Origin: Mimachlamys varia
Taxonomy: Eukaryota > Mollusca > Bivalvia > Pectinida > Pectinidae
Assembly: GCA_947623455.1 (NCBI GenBank)
Contig: OX392528.1
Coordinates: 56,376,322-56,440,321 of the forward strand
Direction of reading: 5' to 3'
DNA length: 64,000 nt
Positions 26,501 to 38,500 of this stretch are shown here, one piece after another (position 1 is the stretch's first letter; each line of letters starts with the position of its first letter). Under the pieces are notes generated by a model. That model saw only the letters and a program-made list of their open reading frames with translations. It was not told the DNA's origin and did no database searches. Both the position numbers and the translations under genes were made by a program.

Positions 26501-29500
26501 GGAGTGTCGGGGAGATAGGAAGGAGGAGAAGGATAGAGTCTAAGTAAGGAAGGGTTTAGGTAAGTAGTGAGGAGTGTCGTGGAGATAGGAAGGAGAAGAA
26601 GGATATAGTCTAAGCTAGGAAGGGTTTAGGTAAGTAGTGAGGAGTGTCGGGGAGATAGGAAGGAGGGGAAGGATAGAGTCTAAGTAAGGAAGGGTTTAGG
26701 TAAGTAGTGAGGAGTGTCGGGGAGATAGGAAGGAGGGGAAGGATAGAGTCTAAGTTAGGAAGGGTTTAGGTAAGTAGTGAGGAGTGTCGGGGAGATAGGA
26801 CGGAGGGGAAGGATAGAGTCTAAGTAAGGAAGGGTTTAGGTGAGTAGTGGGGAGTGTCGGGGAGATAGGTAGGAGGGGAAGGATCGACGCTAAGTTAGGA
26901 AGGGTTTAGGTAAGTAGTGAGGAGTGCCGGGGAGATAGGAAGGAGGGGAGGGATCGACGCTAAGTTAGGAAGGGTTTAGGTAAGTAGTGAGGAGTGCCGG
27001 GGAGATAGGTAGGAGGGGAAGGATAGAGTCTAAGTAAGGAAGGGTAAAGGTAAGTAATGAGGAGTGTCGGGGAGATAGGAAGGAGGGGAAGGATAGAGTC
27101 TAAGTAAGGAAGGGTTTAGGTAAGTAGTGAGGAGTGTCGGGGAGATAGGAAGGAGGGAAGGATAGAGTCTAAGTTAGGAAGGGTTTAGGTAAGTAGTGAG
27201 GAGTGTCGGGGAGATAGGAAGGAGGGGAAGGATAGAGTCTAAGTACGGAAGGGTTTAGGTAAGTAGTGAGGAGTGTCGGGAAGATAGGTAGGAGGGGAAG
27301 GATAGAGTCTAAGTAAGGGTTTAGGTAAGTAGTGAGGAGTGCCGGGGAGATAGGAAGTAGGGAAGGATAGAGTCTAAGTAAGGAAGGGTTTAGGTAAGTA
27401 GTGAGGAGTGTCGGGGAGATAGGAAGGAGGGAAGGATAGAGTCTAAGTAAGGAAGGGTTTAGGTAAGTAGTGAGGAGTGTCGGGGAGATAGGAAGGAGGG
27501 AAGGATAGAGTCTAAGTTAGGAAGGGTTTAGGTAAGTAGTGAGGAGTGTCGGGGAGATAGGAAGGAGGGAAGGATAGAGTCTAAGTTAGGAAGGGTTTAG
27601 GTAAGTAGTGAGGAGTGTCGGGGAGATAGGAAGGAGGGGAGGGATCGACGCTAAGTTAGGAAGGGTTTAGGTAAGTAGTGAGGAGTGCCGGGGAGATAGG
27701 TAGGAGGGGAAGGATAGAGTCTAAGTTAGGAAGGGTTTAGGTAAGTAGTGAGGAGTGTCGGGGAGATAGGAAGGAGGGAAGGATAGAGTCTAAGTTAGGA
27801 AGGGTTTAGGTAAGTAGTGAGGAGTGTCGGGGAGATAGGAAGGAGGGAAGGATAGAGTCTAAGTAAGGAAGGGTTTAGGTAAGTAGTGAGGAGTGTCGGG
27901 AAGATAGGAAGGAGGGGAAGGATATAGTCTAAGTAAGGGTTTAGGTAAGTAGTGAGGAGTGCCGGGGAGATAGGAAGGAGGGGAAGGATATAGTCTAAGT
28001 AAGGGTTTAGGTAAGTAGTGAGGAGTGCCGGGGAGATAGGAAGGAGGGAAGGATAGAGTCTAAGTAAGGGTTTAGGTAAGTAGTGAGGAGTGTCGGGGAG
28101 ATAGGAAGGAGGGAAGGATAGAGTCTAAGTAAGGGTTTAGGTAAGTAGTGAGGAGTGTCGGGGAGATAGGAAGGAGGGGAAGGATAGAGTCTAAGTAAGG
28201 AAGGGTTTAGGTAAGTAGTGGGGAGTGTCGGGAAGATAGGTAGGAGGGGAAGGATAGAGTCTAAGTAAGGAAGGGTTTAGGTAAGTAGTGAGGAGTGTCG
28301 GGGAGATAGGAAGGAGGGAAGGATAGAGTCTAAGTTAGGGTTTAGGTAAGTAGTGAGGAGTGTCGGGGAGATAGGAAGGAGGGAAGGATAGAGTCTAAGT
28401 AAGGAAGGGTTTAGGTAAGTAGTGAGGAGTGTCGGGGAGATAGGAAGGAGGGGAAGGATAGAGTCTAAGTAAGGGTTTAGGTGAGTAGTGAGGAGTGTCG
28501 GGGAGATAGGAAGTAGGGGAAGGATATAGTCTAAGTACGGAAGGGTTTAGGTAAGTAGTGAGGAGTGTCGGGGAGATAGGAAGGAGGGGAAGGATATAGT
28601 CTAAGTACGGAAGGGTTTAGGTAAGTAGTGAGGAGTGTCGGGGAGATAGGAAGGAGGGGAAGGATAGAGTCTAAGTAAGGAAGGGTTTAGGTAAGTAGTG
28701 ATGAGTGTCGGGGAGATAGGAAGGAGGGGAAGGATACAGTCTAAGTAAGGAAGGGTTTAGGTAAGTAGTGAGGAGTGTCGGGGAGATAGGAAGGAGGGAA
28801 GGATAGAGTCTAAGTAAGGGTTTAGGTAAGTAGTGAGGAGTGTCGGGGAGATAGGAAGGAGGGGAAGGATAGAGTCTAAGTAAGGAAGGGTTTAGGTAAG
28901 TAGTGAGGAGTGTCGGGGAGATAGGAAGGAGGGAAGGATAGAGTCTAAGTAAGGAAGGGTTTAGGTAAGTAGTGAGGAGTGTCGGGGAGATAGGAAGGAG
29001 GGAAGGATAGAGTCTAAGGAAGGGTTTAGGTAAGTAGTGAGGAGTGTCGGGGAGATAGGAAGGAGGGAAGGATAGAGTCTAAGTAAGGGTTTAGGTAAGT
29101 AGTGAGGAGTGTCGGGGAGATAGGAAGGAGGGGAAGGATAGAGTCTAAGTAAGGAAGGGTTTAGGTAAGTAGTGAGGAGTGTCGGGGAGATAGGAAGGAG
29201 GGGAAGGATAGAGTCTAAGTAAGGAAGGGTTTAGGTAAGTAGTGAGGAGTGTCGGGGAGATAGGAAGGAGGGGAAGGATAGAGTCTAAGTAAGGAAGGGT
29301 TTAGGTAAGTAGTGAGGAGTGTCGGGGAGATAGGAAGGAGGGGAAGGATAGAGTCTAAGTAAGTAAGGGTTTAGGTAAGTAGTGAGGAGTGTCGGGGAGA
29401 TAGGAAGGAGGGGAAGGATAGAGTCTAAGTAAGGAAGGGTTTAGGTAAGTAGTGAGGAGTGTCGGGGAGATAGGAAGGAGGGGAAGGATAGAGTCTAAGG

Positions 29501-32500
29501 AAGGGTTTAGGTAAGTAGTGAGGAGTGTCGGGGAGATAGGAAGGAGGGGAAGGATAGAGTCTAAGTAAGGAAGGGTTTAGGTAAGTAGTGAGGAGTGTCG
29601 GGGAGATAGGAAGCAGGGGAAGGATAGAGTCTAAGTAAGGAAGGGTTTAGGTAAGTAGTGAGGAGTGTCGGGGAGATAGGAAGGAGGGGAAGGATAGAGT
29701 CTAAGTAAGGGTTTAGGTAAGTAGTGAGGAGTGTCGGGGAGATAGGAAGCAGGGGAAGGATAGAGTCTAAGTAAGGGTTTAGGTAAGTAGTGAGGAGTGT
29801 CGGGGAGATAGGAAGGAGGGGAAGGATAGAGTCTAAGTAAGGGTTTAGGTAAGTAGTGAGGAGTGTCGGGGAGATAGGAAGGAGGGGAAGGATAGAGTCT
29901 AAGTAAGGAAGGATTGAGGTAAGTAGTAGGGAGTGTCGGGGAGATAGGAAGCAGGGGAAGGATAGAGTCTAAGTAAGGAAGGATTGAGGTAAGTAGTAGG
30001 GAGTGTCGGGGAGATAGGAAGGAGGGGGAGGATAGAGTCTAAGTAAGGAAGGGTTTAGGTAAGTAGTGAGGAGTGTCGGGGAGATAGGAAGGAGGGGAAG
30101 GATAGAGTCTAAGTAAGGAAGGATTGAGGTAAGTAGTAGGGAGTGTCGGGGAGATAGGAAGCAGGGGAAGGATAGAGTCTAAGTAAGGAAGGATTGAGGT
30201 AAGTAGTAGGGAGTGTCGGGGAGATAGGAAGGAGGGGGAGGATAGAGTCTAAGTAAGGAAGGGTTTAGGTAAGTAGTGAGGAGTGTCGGGGAGATAGGAA
30301 GGAGGGAAGGATAGAGTCTAAGTTAGGAAGGGTTTAGGTAAGTAGTGAGGAGTGTTCGAGGGAGATAGGAAGGAGGGGAAGGATAGAGTCTAAGTAAGGG
30401 TTTAGGTAAGTAATGAGGAGTGTCGGGGAGATAGGAAGGAGGGGAAGGATAGAGTCTAAGTTAGGAAGGGTTTAGGTAAGTAGTGAGGAGTGTCGGGGAG
30501 ATAGGAAGGAGGGGAAGGATAGAGTCTAAGTTAGGAAGGGTTTAGGTAAGTAGTGAGGAGTGTCGGGGAGATAGGAAGGAGGGGAAGGATAGAGTCTAAG
30601 TAAGGAAGGGTTTAGGTAAGTAGTGAGGAGTGTCGGGGAGATAGGAAGGAGGGGAAGGATAGAGTCTAAGTAAGGGTTTAGGTAAGTAGTGAGGAGTGTC
30701 GGGGAGATAGGTAGGAGGGGAAGGATCGACGCTAAGTTAGGAAGGGTTTAGGTAAGTAGTGAGGAGTGTCGGGGAGATAGGAAGCAGGGGGAGGATAGAG
30801 TCTAAGTTAGGAAGGGTTTAGGTAAGTAGTGAGGAATGTCGGGGAGATAGGAAGCAGGGGGAGGATAGAGTCTAAGTTAGGAAGGGTTTAGGTAAGTAGT
30901 GAGGAGTGTCGGGGAGATAGGAAGCAGGGGGAGGATAGAGTCTAAGTAAGGAAGGGTTTAGGTAAGTAGTGAGGAGTGTTGGGGAGATAGGAAGGAGGGG
31001 AAGGATAGAGTCTAAGTAAGGGTTTAGGTAAGTAGTGAGGAGTGTTGGGGAGATAGGAAGGAGGGAAGGATATAGTCTAAGTAAGGGTTTAGGTAAGTAT
31101 TGGGGACTGTCGGGGAGATAGGAAGGAGGGAAGGATAGAGTCTAAGTAAGGGTTTAGGTAAGTAGTGAGGAGTGTCGGGGAGATAGGAAGGAGGGAAGGA
31201 TATATTCTAAGGAAGGGTTTAGGTAAGTAGTGAGGAGTGTCGGGGAGATAGGAAGGAGGGGAAGGATAGAGTCTAAGTAAGAAAGGGTTTAGGTAAGTAG
31301 TGAGGAGTGTCGGGGAGATAGGAAGGAGGGAAGGATATAGTCTAAGTAAGGGTTTAGGTAAGTATTGGGGACTGTCGGGGAGATAGGAAGGAGGGAAGGA
31401 TAGAGTCTAAGTAAGGGTTTAGGTAAGTAGTGAGGAGTGTCGGGGAGATAGGAAGGAGGGGAAGGATAGAGTCTAAGTAAGGGTTTAGGTAAGTAGTGAG
31501 GAGTGTCGGGGAGATAGGAAGGAGGGGAAGGATAGAGTCTAAGTAAGGAAGGGTTTAGGTAAGTAGTGAGGAGTGTCGGGGAGATAGGAAGGAGGGAAGG
31601 ATAGAGTCTAAGTTAGGAAGGGTTTAGGTAAGTAGTGAGGAGTGTTCGAGGGAGATAGGAAGGAGGGGAAGGATATAGTCTAAGTAAGGGTTTAGGTAAG
31701 TAGTGAGGAGTGTCGGGGAGATAGGAAGGAGGGGAAGGATAGAGTCTAAGTAAGGAAGGGTTTAGGTAAGTAGTGAGGAGTGTCGGGGAGATAGGAAGGA
31801 GGGGAAGGATAGAGTCTAAGTAAGGGTTTAGGTAAGTAGTGAGGAGTGTCGGGGAGATAGGACGGAGGGGAAGGATAGAGTCTAAGTAAGGAAGGGTTTA
31901 GGTAAGTAGTGAGGAGTGTCGGGGAGATAGGAAGGAGGGGAAGGATAGAGTCTAAGTAAGGAAGGGTTTAGGTAAGTAGTGAGGAGTGTCGGGAAGATAG
32001 GTAGGAGGGGAAGGATAGAGTCTAAGTAAGGGTTTAGGTAAGTAGTGATGAGTGTCGGGGAGATAGGAAGGAGGGAAGGATAGAGTCTAAGTTAGGAAGG
32101 GTTTAGGTAAGTAGTGAGGAGTGTCGGGGAGATAGGAAGGAGGGGAGGGATCGACGCTAAGTTAGGAAGGGTTTAGGTAAGTAGTGAGGAGTGCCGGGGA
32201 GATAGGTAGGAGGGGAAGGATAGAGTCTAAGTTAGGAAGGGTTTAGGTAAGTAGTGAGGAGTGTCGGGGAGATAGGAAGGAGGGAAGGATAGAGTCTAAG
32301 TTAGGAAGGGTTTAGGTAAGTAGTGAGGAGTGTCGGGGAGATAGGAAGGAGGGAAGGATAGAGTCTAAGTTAGGAAGGGTTTAGGTAAGTAGTGAGGAGT
32401 GTCGGGAAGATAGGAAGGAGGGGAAGGATAGAGTCTAAGTAAGGGTTTAGGTAAGTAGTGATGAGTGTCGGGGAGATAGGAAGGAGGGGAGGGATCGACG

Positions 32501-35500
32501 CTAAGTTAGGAAGGGTTTAGGTAAGTAGTGAGGAGTGCCGGGGAGATAGGTAGGAGGGGAAGGATAGAGTCTCAGTAAGGAAGGGTAAAGGTAAGTAGTG
32601 AGGAGTGTCGGGGAGATAGGAAGGAGGGGAAGGATAGAGTCTAAGTAAGGAAGGGTTTAGGTAAGTAGTGAGGAGTGTCGGGGAGATAGGAAGGAGGGAA
32701 GGATAGAGTCTAAGTTAGGAAGGGTTTAGGTAAGTAGTGAGGAGTGTCGGGGAGATAGGAAGTAGGGGAAGGATAGAGTCTAAGGAAGGGTTTAGGTAAG
32801 TAGTGAGGAGTGTCGGGGAGATAGGAAGGAGGGAAGGATAGAGTCTAAGTGAGGAAGGGTTCAGGTAAGTAGTGAGGAGTGTCGGGGAGATAGGAAGGAG
32901 GGGAAGGATAGAGTCTAAGTAAGGGTTTAGGTAAGTAGTGAGGAGTGTCGGGGAGATAGGAAGGAGGGGAAGGATATAGTCTAAGTAAGGAAGGGTTTAG
33001 GTAAGTAGTGAGGAGTGTCGGGGAGATAGGAAGGAGGGGAAGGATAGAGTCTAAGGAAGGGTTTAGGTAAGTAGTGAGGAGTGTCGGGGAGATAGGAAGG
33101 AGGGGAAGGATAGAGTCTAAGTAAGGGTTTAGGTAAGTAGTGAGGAGTGTCGGGGAGATAGGAAGGAGGGGAAGGATAGAGTCTAAGTAAGGAAGGGTTT
33201 AGGTAAGTAGTGAGGAGTGTCGGGGAGATAGGAAGGAGGGGAAGGATAGAGTCTAAGTACGGAAGGGTTTAGGTAAGTAGTGAAGAGTGTCGGGGAGATA
33301 GGAGGGAGGGGAAGGATATAGTCTAAGCTAGGAAGGGTTTAGGTAAGTAGTGAGGAGTGTCGGGGAGATAGGAAGGAGGGGAAGGATAGAGTCTAAGTAA
33401 GGAAGGGTTTAGGTAAGTAGTGAGGAGTGTCGGGGAAATAGGAAGTAGGGGAAGGATAGAGTCTAAGTAAGGAAGGGTTGAGGTAAGTAGTGAGGAGTGT
33501 CGGGGAGATAGGAAGGAGGGGAAGGATAGAGTCTAAGTACGGAAGGGTTTAGGTAAGTAGTGAGGAGTGTCGGGGAGATAGGAAGGAGGGGAAGGATAGA
33601 GTCTAAGTAAGGAAGGGTTTAGGTAAGTAGTGAGGAGTGTCGGGGAGATAGGAAGGAGGGGAAGGATAGAGTCTAAGGAAGGAAAGGTTTAGGTAAGTAG
33701 TGAGGAGTGTCGGGGAGATAGGAAGGAGGGGAAGGATATAGTCTAAGGAAGGAAAGGTTTAGGTAAGTAGTGGGGAGTGTCGGGGAGATAGGAATGAGGG
33801 GAAGGATAGAGTCTAAGTAAGGGTTTAGGTAAGTAGTGAGGAGTGTTGGGGAGATAGGAAGGAGGGGAAGGATAGAGTCTAAGTACGAAAGGGTTTAGGT
33901 AAGTAGTGAGGAGTGTCGGGGAGATAGGAAGGAGGGGAAGGATAGAGTCTAAGTAAGGAAGGGTTTAGGTAAGTAGTGAGGAGTGTCGGGGAGATAGGAA
34001 GCAGGGGAAGGATAGAGTCTAAGTTAGGAAGGGTTTAGGTAAGTAGTGAGGAATGTCGGGGAGATAGGAAGGAGGGGGGGGGATCGAGTCTAAGGAAGGG
34101 TTTAGGTAAGTAGTGAGGAGTGTTGGGGAAATAGGAAGCAGGGGAAGGATAGAGTCTAAGTTAGGAAGGGTTTAGGTAAGTAGTGAGGAATGTCGGGGAG
34201 ATAGGAAGGAGGGGGGGGGGATCGAGTCTAAGGAAGGGTTTAGGTAAGTAGTGAGGAGTGTTGGGGAAATAGGAAGCAGGGGAAGGATAGAGTCTAAGTT
34301 AGGAAGGGTTTAGGTAAGTAGTGAGGAGTGTTGGGGAGATAGGAAGGAGGGAAGGATAGAGTCTAAGTAAGGGTTTAGGTGAGTAGTGAGGAGTGTCGGG
34401 GAGATAGGAAGGAGGGGAAGGATAGAGTCTAAGTAAGGAAGGGTTTAGGTAAGTAGTGAGGAGTGTCGGGGAGATAGGAAGCAGGGGAAGGATAGAGTCT
34501 AAGTTAGGAAGGGTTTAGGTAAGTAGTGAGGAGTGTCGGGGAAATAGGAAGGAGGGGGGGGAAGGATAGAGTCTAAGGAAGGGTTTAGGTAAGTAGTGAG
34601 GAGTGTCGGGGAGATAGGAAGGAGGGGAAGGATAGAGTCTAAGTAAGGAAGGGTTTAGGTAAGTAGTGAGGAGTGTCGGGGAGATAGGAAGGAGGGGGAG
34701 GATAGAGTCTAAGTAAGGAAGGGTTGAGGTAAGTAGTGAGGAGTGTCGGGGAGATAGGAAGGAGGGGAAGGATAGAGTCTAAGTACGAAAGGGTTTAGGT
34801 AAGTAGTGAGGAGTGTCGGGGAGATAGGAAGGAGGGGAAGGATAGAGTCTAAGTTAGGAAGGGTTTAGGTAAGTAGTGAGGAGTGTCGGGGAGATAGGAA
34901 GGAGGAAGAGGATAGAGTCTAAGTAAGGAAGGGTTTAGGTAAGTAGTGAGAAGTGTCGAGGAGATAGGAAGCAGGGGAAGGATAGAGTCTAAGTAAGGGT
35001 TTAGGTAAGTAGTGAGGAGTGTCGGGGAGATAGGAAGGAGGGGAAGGATAGAGTCTAAGTAAGGGTTTAGGTAAGTAGTGAGGAGTGTCGGGGAGATAGG
35101 AAGGAGGGGAAGGATAGAGTCTAAGTTAGGAAGGGTTTAGGTAAGTAGTGAGGAGTGTCGGGGAGATAGGAAGGAGGAAGAGGATAGAGTCTAAGTAAGG
35201 AAGGGTTTAGGTAAGTAGTGAGAAGTGTCGAGGAGATAGGAAGCAGGGGAAGGATAGAGTCTAAGTAAGGAAGGGTTTAGGTAAGTAGTGAGGAGTGTCG
35301 GGGAGATAGGAAGGAGGGGAAGGATAGAGTCTAAGGAAGGGTTTAGGTAAGTAGTGAAGAGTGTCGGGGAGATAGGAAGGAGGGAAGGATAGAGTCTAAG
35401 TAAGGAAGGGTTTAGGTAAGTAGTGAGGAGTGTCGGGGAGATAGGAAGGAGGGGAAGGATAGAGTCTAAGTAAGGAAGGATTGAGGTAAGTAGTAGGGAG

Positions 35501-38500
35501 TGTCGGGGAGATAGGAAGGAGGGGAAGGATAGAGTCTAAGTTAGGAAGGGTTTAGGTAAGTAGTGAGGAGTGTTGGGGAAATAGGAAGCAGGGGAAGGAT
35601 AGAGTCTAAGTAAGGAAGGGTTTAGGTAAGTAGTGAGGAGTGTCGGGGAGATAGGAAGGAGGGGAAGGATAGAGTCTAAGGAAGGGTTTAGGTAAGTAGT
35701 GAAGAGTGTCGGGGATATAGGAAGGAGGGGAGGGATCGAGTCTAAGTTAGGAAGGGTTTAGGTAAGTAGTGAGGAGTGCCGGGGAGATAGGAAGGAGGGG
35801 AGGGATCGAGTCTAAGTTAGGAAGGGTTTAGGTAAGTAGTGAGGAGTGTCGGGGAGATAGGAAGGAGGGGAAGGATAGAGTCTAAGTAAGGGTTTAGGTA
35901 AGTAGTGAGGAGTGTCGGGGAGATAGGAAGGAGGGGAAGGATAAAGTCTAAGTTAGGAAGGGTTTAGGTAAGTAGTGAGGAGTGCCGGGGAGATAGGAAG
36001 GAGGGGAAGGATAAAGTCTAAGTTAGGAAGGGTTTAGGTAAGTAGTGAGGAGTGTCGGGGAGATAGGACGGAGGTGAAGGATATAGTCTAAGTTAGGAAG
36101 GGTTTAGGTAAGTAGTGAGGAGTGTCGGGGAGATAGGACGGAGGTGAAGGATAGAGTCTAAGTTAGGAAGGGTTTAGGTAAGTAGTGAGGAGTGTCGGGG
36201 AGATAGGAAGGAGGTGAAGGATAGAGTCTAAGTTAGGAAGGGTTTAGGTAAGTAGTGAGGAGTGTCGGGGAGATAGGACGGAGGTGAAGGATAGAGTCTA
36301 AGTAAGGAAGGGTTTAGGTAAGTAGTGAGGAGTGTCGGGGAGATAGGAAGGAGGGGAAGGATAGAGTCTAAGTTAGGAAGGGTTTAGGTAAGTAGTGAGG
36401 AGTGTCGGGGAGATAGGACGGAGGTGAAGGATATAGTCTAAGGAAGGGTTTAGGTAAGTAGTGAAGAGTGTCGGGGAGATAGGAAGGAGGGGAGGGATCG
36501 AGTCTAAGTTAGGAAGGGTTTAGGTAAGTAGTGAGGAGTGTCGGGGAGATAGGAAGGAGGGGAAGGAAAGAGTCTAAGTAAGGAAGGGTTTAGGTAAGTA
36601 GTGAGGAGTGTCGGGGAGATAGGAAGGAGGGGGGGGGGATCGAGTCTAAGTAAGGAAGGGTTTAGGTACGTAGTGAGGAGTGTCGGGGAGATAGGAAGGA
36701 GGGGGGGGGATCGAGTCTAAGTAAGGAAGGGTTTAGGTAAGTAGTGAGGAGTGTCAGGGAGATAGGAAGGAGGGGAAGGAAAGAGTCTAAGTAAGGAAGG
36801 GTTTAGGTAAGTAGTGAGGAGTGTCGGGGAGATAGGAAGGAGGGGGGGGGGATCGAGTCTAAGTAAGGAAGGGTTTAGGTAAGTAGTGAGGAGTGTCGGG
36901 GAGATAGGAAGGAGGGGGGGGGGATCGAGTCTAAGTAAGGAAGGGTTTAGGTAAGTAGTGAGGAGTGTCGGGGAGATAGGAAGGAGGGGAAGGATAGAGT
37001 CTAAGTAAGGAAGGGTTTAGGTAAGTAGTGAGGAGTGTCGGGGAGATAGGAAGTAGGGGAAGGATAGAGTCTAAGTAAGGAAGGGTTTAGGTAAGTAGTG
37101 AGGAGTGTCGGGGAGATAGGAAGCAGGGGAAGGATAGAGTCTAAGTACGAAAGGGTTTAGGTAAGTAGTGAGGAGTGCCGGGGAGATAGGAAGGAGGGGA
37201 AGGATAGAGTCTAAGTAAGGAAGGGTTTAGGTAAGTAGTGAGGAGTGTCGGGGAGATAGGAAGGAGGGGAAGGATAGAGTCTAAGTACGAAAGGGTTTAG
37301 GTAAGTAGTGAGGAGTGCCGGGGAGATAGGAAGGAGGGGAAGGATAGAGTCTAAGTAAGGAAGGGTTTAGGTAAGTAGTGAGGAGTGTCGGGGAGATAGG
37401 AAGGAGGGGAAGGATAGAGTCTAAGTAAGGGTTTAGGTAAGTAGTGAGGAGTGTCGGGGAGATAGGAAGGAGGGAAGGATAGAGTCTAAGTAAGGAAGGG
37501 TTTAGGTAAGTAGTGAGGAGTGTCGGGGAGATAGGAAGGAGGGGAAGGATAGAGTCTAAGTAAGGGTTTAGGTAAGTAGTGAGGAGTGTCGGGGAGATAG
37601 GTAGGAGGGGGCGGGGGATCGAGTCTAAGTAAGGAAGGGTTTAGGTAAGTAGTGAGGAGTGTCGGGGAGATAGGAAGGAGGGGAAGGATAGAGTCTAAGT
37701 AAGGAAGGGTTTAGGTAAGTAGTGAGGAGTGTCGGGGAGATAGGAAGGAGGGGGCGGGGGATCGAGTCTAAGTAAGGAAGGGTTTAGGTAAGTAGTGAGG
37801 AGTGTCGGGGAGATAGGAAGGAGGGGGCGGGGGATCGAGTCTAAGTAAGGAAGGGTTTAGGTAAGTAGTGAGGAGTGTCGGGGAGATAGGAAGGAGGGGA
37901 AGGATAGAGTCTAAGTAAGGAAGGGTTTAGGTAAGTAGTGAGGAGTGTCGGGGAGATAGGAAGGAGGGGAAGGATAGAGTCTAAGTAAGGAAGGGTTTAG
38001 GTAAGTAGTGAGGAGTGTCGGGGAGATAGGAAGGAGGGGGCGGGGGATCGAGTCTAAGTAAGGAAGGGTTTAGGTAAGTAGTGAGGAGTGTCGGGGAGAT
38101 AGGAAGCAGGGGAAGGATAGAGTCTAAGTAAGGAAGGGTTGAGGTAAGTAGTGAGGAGTGTCGGGGAGATAGGAAGCAGGGGAAGAATAGAGTCTAAGTA
38201 AGGAAGGGTTGAGGTAAGTAGTGAGAAGTGTCGGGGAGATAGGAAGCAGGGGAAGGATAGAGTCTAAGTAAGGAAGGGTTGAGGTAAGTAGTGAGGAGTG
38301 CCGGGGAGATAGGAAGCAGGGGATGGATAGAGTCTAAGTAAGGAAGGGTTGAGGTAAGTAGTGAGAAGTGTCGGGGAGATAGGAAGCAGGGGAAGGATAG
38401 AGTCTAAGTAAGGAAGGGTTGAGGTAAGTAGTGAGGAGTGCCGGGGAGATAGGAAGGAGGGAAGGATAGAGTCTAAGTAAGGAAGGGTTTAGGTTAGTAG